DNA from: Owenia fusiformis
Taxonomy: Eukaryota; Annelida; Polychaeta; Sabellida; Oweniidae
Direction: 5' to 3'
DNA: 60,000 bases
Assembly: GCA_903813345.2 (NCBI GenBank)
Contig: CAIIXF020000007.1
Span: forward strand, 33,760,538-33,820,537
Position 1 is the stretch's first letter, and each line of letters opens with the position of its first letter. The position numbers were made by a program, and so were the translations under genes. The notes under the pieces were generated by a model. It had not been told where the DNA came from and did not search any database. It saw nothing but the letters and a program-made list of their open reading frames with translations. Below, piece by piece: positions 25,201 through 37,200 of the stretch.

Positions 25201-28200
25201 TCTGTAACCTGGTGTGTGATCAGCAAATTAAATTCCCTTTAAGAAGTAAAGGGGGAGAACAGACTTATTTGATGCCCTGTAAATGTTATGTTTTACACCT
25301 GTCCCATCTATGAGTAGTAGCAATATGGTTAGACACTAGACAGGGAGGCCAACAATGTAATTTTACCTCGGCCTTCCTAGTATGTTAAATATTGTTATAT
25401 AAAATTATGCAAAGAAATAAAACTTAACCTTAAAAAAAACACTAGACAGGGGTTATGAAATAAGTTGAGTTTTGCTTTGATCTGCAAGAGTTGCACAATA
25501 ATAGTTTTACACTTATGTGAATTGTAGTTGGATTTTGCATGTACATGTATCATAGTGCAGGAATTGTGCAATAGTTGCTCATAAGTTTAATCATCACCAC
25601 ACTAGCAGGTCTTTGATACTTAAGTATAACAAACATGTAAAGTTCCAATTGTCTTGTATGTTCCAGCCATAGCGTTGGCAGTAATCCCCTATATTAGAAA
25701 TTATCTATAATTCCAATTGTCTTGTATGTTCCAGCCATAGCGTTGGCAGTCATCCCCTATATTAGAAATTATCTATAATTCAAATTATCTTGTATGTTCC
25801 AGCCATAGCATTGGCAGTCATCCCCTATATTAGAAATTATCTATAATTCCAATTGTCTTGTATGTTCCAGCCATAGCGTTGGCAGTCATCCCCTATATTA
25901 AGTTATCTATAATTCCAATTGTCTTGTATGTTCCAGCCATAGCATTGGCAGTCATCCCCTATATTAGAAATTATCTATAATTCCAATTATCTTGTATGTT
26001 CTAGCCATAACATTGGCAGTCATCCCCTATATTAGAAATTATCTATAATTCCAACTGTCTTGTATGTTCCAGCCATAGCATGGGCAGTCATCCCATATAA
26101 TACAAATTATCTATAATTCCAACTGTGTTGTATGTTCCAGCCATAGCATGGGCAGTCATCCCATATAATACAAATTATCTATAATTCCAACTGTGTTGTA
26201 TGTTCCAGCCATAGCATGGGCAGTCATCCCATATAATACAAATTATCTATAATTCCAACTGTGTTGTAAGTTCCAGCCATAGCATGGGCAGTCATCCCAT
26301 ATAATACAAATTATCTATAATTCCAACTGTGTTGTATGTTCCAGCCATAGCATGGGCAGTCATCCCATATAATACAAATTATCTATAATTCCAACTGTGT
26401 TGTATGTTCCAGCCATAGCATGGGCAATCATCCCACACCCAGGTCTTGGATACTTCAATATAATACAAATTATCTATAATTCCAACTGTGTTGTATGTTC
26501 CAGCCATAGCATGGGCAATCATCCCACACCCAGGTCTTGGATACTTCAATATAATACAAATTATCTATAATTCCAACTGTGTTGTATGTTCCAGCCATAG
26601 CATGGGCAGTCATCCCACACCCAAATCTTGGATACTTCAGCTCTACTTTCACTTTCAACAGTTGGAGGATCTTTGTAGTCCTAGCTACATTCCCTGCCCT
26701 TACAGCATCCTTGTTATATATATTTATGCCTGAAAGTCCAAAATTTCTACTCATGGTAAGTTTCAGTAAGTTTGCATGAGTGTTGAATGTAATTTCTTAT
26801 ATTAAATATTTATTCTTTTTCTTCAATTATTCATACCTAAAAGGCTACCTATAATGTAGTTCTATTTTTGCAAATAAATGTTCTAATGTTCATAACAACA
26901 TTTATAAATCTTTAATGTCAATAACATGTCTCCACATATTAAGTACAATTGCAATGAAAAAATAAGAAGCTGACTAAATTGTTGCATTAGTTTTTTTCCA
27001 AAAGCTAAAACTATTGATCTGGAAATTGGAAACCCCTGTTGACTGACTATTCATGTAGTAGAACACGGTGGAGTATTTAAACAGCTTGCCTATTTGGCGC
27101 GCCATCTGAAACACTGGCAAACTGCATGCCTCTTCGAAAATGGCAGGGGGAAGACATATCTTTCAAAACTGTGTGATACAAACAATGTTCCTTATTAGCT
27201 CACATGGTGAGCTATTGTTATCACCCACTTGTCTGTCCGTCCGTCCGTCCGTCCGTCCGTCAGTCTATCTGTCCCTCCGTCTGTCTGTCAACACATTGGC
27301 AGCAAATTCAAAATCCTCCACGACAATAGGAATGATTTCACTTTTAAAAGTTTCAAAATGGCGGCCATTTTTATAGTGTAAAAATCAGGTTTTCAGCTCC
27401 TTTTTGGTTATTACTCCAAAAGTAACTCCAATTTGCTTGAAATTGTACAGGTACCTTAATTTAGAGGTTATCAATAAGGATATCAAGTTTCGGCAAAACA
27501 AGTCACAAAGATTTGAATTAGCCGCCACTTTAACTGTGGCAAAATCAAGTTTTAAGCTCATCTTTGGTTATAACTCCATAAGTATTCCATCAATTTGCTT
27601 GAAATTATACATTACCCTTATTTCTAGATTATCAACTATGTCTACAAGTTTTGGCAAAAAATGTCACAAAAATTCAAAATCGCCGCCACTCTTTGCAGAA
27701 AAATCAGGCTTTTAGCTCTATCTTCATCAAAACTTCACAAGTATTCCATCAATTTGCTTAAAATTTTACCGGTAACTTAATTTCTAAGTTATCAATAATG
27801 TCTTCAAGCTCTACAAAATATGTCGCAAAGATTCAAAATGTCTGCCAATTTTATTGTAGAAAACTCAGGTTTTCAGCTTTTTTATCATAACATCACAATT
27901 ATTACATCATCAATCTGCTTGAAATTCTATAGGTACCTTAATTTATAGGTTATCAATTCCAAGCTCATACTGTAAAACATTAAAGATATTGAAACTTTCC
28001 CATGTGAGAGCACAGTACCCATGGTACTATTCATATTTGAAAATTGCGTGCACATATCCAAGTTTTTATATTTTCAAATGGTAAATATGTTATTAATCTA
28101 CTTATATTTTAAAAGTTGTATTTATTTGCACAAATATTTTACTATCACATGGTAGAAGCATGTATTCATCTCCAAATGAATGCATTAAATAGGAAAGCAA

Positions 28201-31200
28201 TTCATTGTAAACATCTTAAAATAACTTTGGAATAACATAGACTCTGACTTGTATGATGTTATATTGCAAGGTGCAGAGTTTTTGATAAGGCACGCCGTTT
28301 AAATACTCTACTGTAAAGAAGTCTATCCCCATCAATTTATTGACATGATTGTTTTAGCATTGAATAATTTTTCAGCAAGGAAACGATAAAGCAGCTCTTG
28401 CCATCCTGGCTAATGTCTACCAGCGCAACAAGGGAACACAGAATCAGTATCCAGTAGGTTGAATATATGCACTTTTCTTTCAGTAATATTTTATTAGTCT
28501 AATAATTAGAGTTTAACTCTTGGCAGTCTAAACTCAATCCCAGTATTTGCTGCCCTACATGTAGTCTGAGCAAAATGGACAATTTGACCATAGTAGCCAT
28601 TAAATTTTTAATTTTAGGCTACAAAACAATATATTTTTGATCTGGTCATCAAGTGTTGGGTATGTATTATCAACACAATGCATATTTTTTGTTTCTAAAT
28701 GAATTTTAGCATAACCCTAAGTACCTAATGTGTGAGTTATCTCGTTGGCAGACCCCAGGGAATGTCTGATTTTGCAAGATAACTCGTCAGCAGACTGCTA
28801 AGAGTTATGCCTGCGTCATATTTGCTCTGATTCATCAGCCGGCCGGCCGATTGAGTATCCTGTTCACAATTGTACTCAGTTTTGAACAGAATACAGTGAT
28901 TGAACAAAATGGATGGAGGCGATTAGGTGATTTCTGCAATTAAATTCAACAGATCTGGAAGATTTATTTTTTCAAGAGAAAGTTACCAATTGAATTGCTA
29001 AATGAATAGGCGCACCCTATGGTAAAATATGTTAGCTCTTGTAGGACATTTTTGAACCGATACGCTTCTAAGATATGAAATCTATTAAAAAAGGGAGACT
29101 AAAAGGATCTCTATCCTAGAGTTGTATCTCTCATGTCGCGCCACCTGCATTTAGATATTCATAGTCTCAGCTTCAACATAGGACGAGGAAAGGCATGTAC
29201 ATCATACAAACCTTGTGGAATATTGCTGGAGCCTAGAAGATATAAAGATGACTTTTTAATTTAAACCACCGTAAAATTGAATTTTGAATAATAATATTTG
29301 CTTGAGTTGTGTTAATAGACCTTCCAAGGCTGTTGTATTCGGGCGATAATAAAAAAAATAAATACTATTAATGAAATTGACGCACTATGTTTGCTGTATT
29401 ATGCTGTAATGGCGCTGAGTTGCTAGACATGCACATTTGGAATTAAAATACGGCAATTGCTGTATCGCTGTCAAATGCAATCTGATATGGCAATCTCAAA
29501 TATTGTGTTGTCTTCATGATTTGTGCCTCTGAAACTCCCAATGCAAATGCTTAAATCAGTGGCAATTCTAATATATATCTAATGTATGTCTTTTAATATC
29601 TGCCAATTCAATCAAGGGTAGATTATATGCTAAATATTATGTTGTGTCATATACAGATTCATGAATGTAGAGTTTGTTGGGATTTGCTACTCCATGGAAT
29701 TTATTAAAGTAAAAATTGCATCAGTATGTTAAATCATTCTTTTAGTCATTGATTTTCACAAACCTTATAAAACCGGATTGAAGTCTTTTCAAGTTAATCA
29801 CCAAAGACAGTATTTTTGTAATTTTTGATTTAAAACATATGGATATTATTTTCTGTGGATATTAAATTATTAATTTTGTATTTTATATCTAGGTAGAGAG
29901 GCTAGAAAGATTCATGTATGAGGATGAGTCTGAGGCAAAGTACACATTGTTAAAGATGAGGGGCAACTCATGTATGCAGATGTTCAGGAGAATGCAGCAT
30001 ACAGTTATCAAGGTGGGGAGAAAGTATTGGCATTAAAGGTTGAAAGGTAGTCATGGTGCTCATGTTCTTCATTCCACCCTTTGCATACAAAGCTTTGTTT
30101 GGTGATGATATACATGTATGCACACATGGTTCAAAGGGTCACTTTGGAATTTAAAAAACTAGTCTCGATTTGGAGAACGAAGTTCATCAGTTACTGTTAC
30201 CGGAAGTATTATTAATTTGTTGCATTCAGTATTTTAGTGCACTTGTATTCAGTATTTTAACTTTTTGAAAATTGCCAAGCTATCTATGTACAATTATGTC
30301 ACATCAATTAATTATTAATAGATTAATATAGTTAAGTAATTGGCATAGGTAATGAGTGTTCAAGATTAATACTGTAAAGTAATAGGTGCCAGTATTAATA
30401 CTGTTAAGTAATGGGCAGCAATACTAGTACTATAATATTAGTGGATGGTTGATAGTGTAAAGTAATGTGCATCAAGATATATACTATAAAGATTAATACT
30501 GTAAAGTAATGTGCATCAAGATAAATACTAAAAAGATTAATACTGTAAAGTAATGTGCATCTGGATATATACTATAAAGATTAATACTGTAAAGTAATGT
30601 GCATCAAGATATATACCTTAAAGATTAAAACTGTAAAGTAATGTGCATCAAGATATATACCTTAAAGATTAATACTGTAAAGTAATGTGCATCAAGATAT
30701 ATACTAAAAAGATTAATACTGTAAAGTAATGTGCATCAAGATATATACCTTAAAGATTAAAACTGTAAAGTAATGTGCATCAAGATATATACCTTAAAGA
30801 TTAATACTGTAAAGTAATGTGCATCAAGATATATACCTTAAAGATTAAAACTGTAAAGTAATGTGCATCTGGATATATACTATAACTCTCTTAGTGCCGG
30901 TGCGACTTTTTGTTCGTTTGACGTCTCAATGCCGGTGCGACTTTTAGGTCGTTTTTGAAGGAAAATTGTGTAAAACTCAAATATGTTCGTATTTCCAATT
31001 CAGAGGTGATTGAAAACACAATAAAACTATATGATTACATACTTTAGTACTATACCTTATGTAAATGCCTCATATTTAGCCACTGGAATAGTGATAAGAG
31101 GAGAATAAGAGTGAAACTCGACATATTCCTCAGAGTCTTGTAAATATTTTCAATATGGCGCCATTGGGGAAATCCCTGGGGAAATCCATTTGAAACGTAT

Positions 31201-34200
31201 GATAATTGATTAATAATTGATAAAAACTTCAATAATGTTTGCAAACGAAAAAGTTAACGATAATTTATAATCTTATTTGAAGTATTACTCAATTCTAAAT
31301 ACATATTATTACAAGATGATATATATAAAGAAGTGTAACTAAAATATATAGAATTGAGAATGATCAGTTCATATATTTAACCTACTTTTCAAATGAAGAT
31401 AATCCCCGGTCTTCATGTATGTTTAACATATTTTATGACTTATGAATGCATTCTGTATGCTATCAATAATTCAAAGTAATCTGATTTGGAGCTATGTTCA
31501 TCAAGTACCACGCGTATGTCATGGTTGAAGCCAGATTGGAAATTTTGGTTTCACTTTGATTTTACAGCATACACTGCCACAAATCAGTCGTTTTCATAAA
31601 CATGTGAGATTTTGCTGATTTTGATTTTGGAGTAAAAAAAACTTAAATTCAGACTTATCAAGCAAATACCTTGATGAAAATGTTAAAGAGGATGTCTTGG
31701 ATTTGATTTATATAGATAAGATCACATCCAATGTTGTTTAGTTCACCGGAAAAGGAGGCTTACTGAATTGTAGGTGGATTTTTTACTGAATTTTCCCCAG
31801 TTGTTTACATTGATACAGTACATGTACATGTGGAATTGGGCCTTGTGGTGTATCCAATGGTATCTTTGATAGGTAAGCATGATATCTATATTCCTTGTAA
31901 AAACTGAAATCATAACGACTATCCAGTGGGTTCATTGTTTATGTACTTTTACTCTCAGAGTCAGTAGACTACATACTAATAATCTTACATGTAGTCATGT
32001 ACACTAGAAGTACTGCATGATATCAACTACATTCAATGACAGAGCACTGTAATACCAATGGTGAAGGAATATCAGATAGAAATTATTTTGATTACCATGG
32101 TACTGTACTCCTTTAATGATAATTAATACATTTCATTCTTTTCCTTTTAGGAAAATACGTATGCTGCGGTAGAGTAGCGAAATGCTGGTTTGTCAATTAA
32201 GAAAGTAGGGGAAGGGTGAGTGGACCGATGTTAGCATATCGGGAAAGCTTTTGCTGGACTCCTACTGTATACATATCCGGTGTCATCAGAAATACTTACT
32301 GGATGCTAGTCCATAAATACCATGAACATTGGAAAGTAATGACCAGAAATTGATAAAAGAGGTACATATGTAAAAACTATTTGACTTGTTTTAATGTCCC
32401 AAATAACAAAATCAAGAAGAATATATTTTTCTCGCAGTTTTGAAATTTCGTGGCTATTAATTTTCACTAACTTTCAGTTTTCTGAATTTCATGGCTATTA
32501 TTTTTTTCTAGATTTGAGACCAAGTTTTTTTTAAATATCTTGGGATTTTGAGGCTACCGTATTCTCTTTAATGAGAGCATAGTGTACTTCCCAAATTGAA
32601 ATTGAATCAAAAGGGTAGGTAGAAAAAATATCGCTGATAATCTTTTTATTAGAGGTTATCACTGAGCTGAAGTTTACATACTTTACAGCTCCCGTACATC
32701 TTTCTCTGAATTAGATTAATTATCAATAGCCATCAATCATTCAATAACCTGTTGTGTCAAAACCATAATGCATTAAACTTTGCGTTTTCCTCAGACCATC
32801 TTCATCATATAAGTCGCATGTACTTCATTGGTACTATGTGTTCATTTAAGAGAATACGGTATTACATTTTGTGAATCTTCAAAAAATCATGAAAAACGCA
32901 AAATATAATAGTAAGGGAAAATTTACAGAGAATACAGTATATCATGCTAGATTACATTGGTCTATAGTATTGTAATACAGTACATGTACATGTTTTATTG
33001 ATACTCTGCAAAGTATGAAGCAGCAAATACAGTAAAATAACAATTAACATAAACATAGCCGTCATTTATTTGACAAAAAATAAATGTCCAATGCACTAGA
33101 TAAAGTTTGGTCGGAATATCAATTTCCTAATTAATCATTTCAGATAGCAAAATATATACAGTAAAACCTGTCTAATCCGAATATCTTTGAGATTTTGAGG
33201 TGTTTGCATCTGTAAGATTCTTGCTTTTGAAGAAATATAAATGCATTCTGAATTAATATTAATATTTCTATTGACGACATACCTTTGTTCCAAAATCTGA
33301 TTCAAATGGATGAAGTCATGCTAGAGAGACCAATTAGGATTGAGATCATTTGATGTTTTATCAAAAGTTTTGATAGCATAAAAAATCAGTGTTAAATTGA
33401 AAATATGTGAGCAGTTTTGTAAGAAATATGTGATATTTTGTGAAAAGTGTTTGTTTAGACAAGTTATTTTTCAAATATGAGTGTTCGCATTAGAGGTGTT
33501 CAGATTTCAAGATTAGCCAGGTGTTCGGATATACGGGTTTCACTGTATTCATTTTTAGTCCCCTCAAAAAAGCAGAAATCTGTTCTTGTTGAAAAAGTTT
33601 TTGTTTTGTCAATATCTGACAAATAACTAGAACTATTTTTATTACGTATTCAAGAAATGGAGTTCAAATTCAAAGGATAAAGTGAGCTTATACAGAAAAC
33701 ATAAATTCACACATCCATTTCAATACTTATATTGTTCACAGTGACGTCAATAATGACATGTATGAGAGCAGTTCATTTTATCATTAAAGTTAGTGAAAAT
33801 AGGATCCAAAAGTAACCACAGCAAGTTAAAATTTAAGTCAAAGAGCAAATTTTATATTTCTTTGTGACATAATTTTTACAATTTTATGCAAAAACCTTGA
33901 AAAAACGGTTGCCTGTCCTGCCTTATACTCATAGCTGACTATACTTGAAAGGAATATTTATTCATGTTTCAATTTTGTTTTCCAGAGATACATAGCTTAG
34001 TTATAACTGTCATGGGAGCAGTGCAGTAGAAAACATCAACCTGAAATGATACACACAAATATTAAAAGAACAAAGTAGGAGTCGATTTAGCAGATTATAT
34101 GACCACAATTTATGACTGCAGGTATGGCTATTTATGTAAAATTCCTAGTAATATTTTATTGTGAATGGCCCCATGTTTATCATCCAAATATTATTTGTCA

Positions 34201-37200
34201 TATTTTGAAAAAGTTGACTTTTTATGAAGTTCCAGTATGTTATAATACATGGGTTTAATAATCTTTTTTAATATATGATCCAAAATCATATTTATACCCA
34301 AAGAAACTTGAGAATGCAATCCAGCCATGCATAATGAATTGTACACATTTACTAGAGAGGTTTCCATAAAATGGGCAATGAAATGTTGGAAGAAACTTAG
34401 CCAACATTTCATTGATAATGCTCTATCAGCATGAGAACCAAAACTAAAACTATCATCAAAAAGGGTGGCGAACCAATTGAATACCTCTTTTAAGAGCAAA
34501 TACAATCCTAAGTTAAAGTACTCATTACAGTACATTAGCCTACTTTATTAATCAGGACCACTGGCCCTTTATAACTGCACAATTGTGTGCATGCAGGTTG
34601 GGTAATAAAAAAGTTAAAGCATTTTTTTAAAGTGGCATTTTTGGCTCACCCTGTGGTTGTTGTTGATGAAATCATCCCCAACCAAGTACAAACTGCATAC
34701 ATGTAATTGCATGAAGTGCATATAATTTATTCCAATTCGTTTGTTGTTTTTCAGTCAACATCTAAGATGACTGACACAGATTCCTGGATTCAGTTACCAT
34801 TATGGAAATAAACTTGATTTACAGATGACACGAGAACAAAGACATTTATTTGGACACCAAGGCATAATGCCTTTGAAAGGAGATTGAAGGAATATCATTT
34901 AATTGATAAGATACCTGGTACTGTACATAACCTAATGAGCCAGAAGTTTAAAAGTGAATCTGAAAATAAATGATTATTGTTGCAGTTTAGTATTTAGTAT
35001 ATTGTATTGGAAGATGCTTCCCAAGATATCATTTAGAGGTGAACTCCAGTAATCAAAATACAGAAAGGTGAACATGTTTCATTTACAGGGTGGACCACTG
35101 ATTATATAATTTTACTTCTGTACACATCCTCTTTATTGTTTTATATCTTCTGAAAATAAAATACAAATACATACTCATAAAAGTGTAAGTATTAATTGCT
35201 GATTCAATCATTCTTGATTATATAATTTTACTTCTGCATACATCCTTTTTATTGTTTTATATCTTCTGAAAATAAAATACAAATACAAACTCATAAAAGA
35301 GTACGTAAGTATTAATTGCTGATTCAATCATTCTTGATTTAGCATAGACTAGGCTAAAAAATTCAGAATAGGTAATTGAAATTTTTTGAAATTCTATATT
35401 TTTGTTTTTTTACCTGATATTTTGTACCTGAGATTTAATATGGTTACCATGGTAACATATATGTTAAGTGGACTAAAGTGTCTTATGAACTTTCAAGATA
35501 ATGTCATCATGATGACCCATAGCAAATGTCACAACAACTCATTATCAACTGAATGAAATATCTGTATTTCAACAATACAGTTTCAAAAAAATCTTTACAA
35601 AATGTTATACTTTATAATATTTAAATGATAATGTGTCACAAAGACTTCAATATTTGAAATCTTATCATCACATTAAGACATTATATATAAACATCTGGAT
35701 ACAACCCTACACTGTATGCTTTATTTAATTTAGAATGTTTTATTCTGAATAAGAAATAATTCTGACATGCAACAACTATAAAAATGACATGTAATGTGCT
35801 GATATTGCTAATACAAAACCATTGTCTTTGAATACAGATATTTGAATAAATTTCTTGTTATTAAAGATACCAAGGTGAATATGGTTACTATGGCAACCCA
35901 CAATGCCATCACTTGGTGTTATACATGTATCTTCAAGCCTTTGTTATTTTCATGACCCATGATAAGTTTCATTGCATTTGGTTCAGGATTAAGTCTTATA
36001 TCCAGGTTTTCATAATGGATGTGCAAAATATGTCAAAAACCTGTCCGATTTAAAGACAATGCGGCACTGAGACGTCTGTTTTGAAACCTATTAAGGCATC
36101 AATCAATCATATCCTAATATCAGCATATCACGTTTGGATACACTATCAAGACTTGATAAATGTGTTTTTTGAGTAAGAGACGATTCCTGTGTTCCAAAAC
36201 CGAAATTAAGATGGAATGCGCTGGTACCAGTAATAAGAAATATTGTCTTCAAATTGGAAAATTTCACGATTTTCAGGTTTTATAAGATTTCAAGATTAAT
36301 ATGATTACCATGGTAACCAGCACAGCCATTGACGTAATGTTGTATATGCATTTTCAAGCCAGTGTTATTATGATACACCATGTCAAGTTTCATTGCATTT
36401 GGTTCTAAACTAAAGTCTAAAATTCAGGTTTGAATGATGGAAGTGCAAAATGTGTCAAAAAGCTGTCTGATTCAAAATTAATGTGGCACTGAGTTATCTG
36501 TTTTGAAATTTATTGTGTCACTAAGAGAGATAAAGATTAATACTGTAAAGTAATGTGCATCAAGATATATACTTTAAAGATTAATACTGTAAAGTAATGT
36601 GCATCTGGATATATACTATAAAGATTAATACTGTAAAGTAATGTGCATCAAGATATATACTTTAAAGATTAAAACTGTAAAGTAATGTGCATCTGGATAT
36701 ATACTATAAAGATTAATACTGTAAAGTAATGTGCATCAAGATTAATACTGCATCATTGTTACACAGTTCAGATAAATTTTAATTAATGAATCTCTTCTAT
36801 TCACCTTTCCACAAAGTAGAGAAAATCGATAATTTCTGCTGTACTGATTGGCTGTAATGCAAATGTGTGCAATCAATGATGTCAATGGGTTAAAGTTTTG
36901 ATGATTTACTACATAATGTATGCTCCGATCCATCGGCCGGCGCTCGGCCGCTTGAGTGTTTTGTTCAATATTGTATTCAATTTTGAACAAAATATCAATC
37001 GGCCGGGCGCCGTAGTGAAAATCGGAGCAAATGTGACCAAGGCATAAGGTATACATGTATCTACTAATTAAGAAATATGTTTTTCAGATATTTCAAACAG
37101 CCATCACTATGTTCAAGCAGCCATACACACGTAGCTCACTTATTATGTGGTTCATTAACTTCAGTATATGCTTTGGGTAAGTACCATTATATATAGAATG

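Larger units (their letters stand above)
24719..25662 (+). other. Intron 5, 5' part with a retroposed fragment
   Basis: AT-rich; GTAATACTTT donor at 24719. Contains the 93-base poly(A)-tailed insertion at 25346-25438 (separate entry). TAAGTCTGTTCTCCCC (24749) and its inverted partner GGGGGAGAACAGACTTA (25250-25266) form a long-range inverted repeat bracketing 24749-25275, probably another TIR element. Confidence 0.6.

Noticed and set aside
25640-26594. CRISPR-like regular array
   Set aside because: The units are continuous tandem repeats without unique spacers, in a eukaryotic intron, and contain an exon head.
26488-26733. Alternative upstream start of transporter exon 6 (AIAWAIIPHPGLGY copy)
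   Set aside because: The longer array copies lose frame before rejoining the exon, so they cannot simply extend it; treated as decoys.
30360-30885. Second CRISPR-like array
   Set aside because: A contiguous 43-bp minisatellite with no spacers.
34191-34535. 114-codon open frame on the - strand inside the 5.64-kb insertion
   Set aside because: No recognisable transposase or other motif; composition is like the flanking AT-rich DNA.
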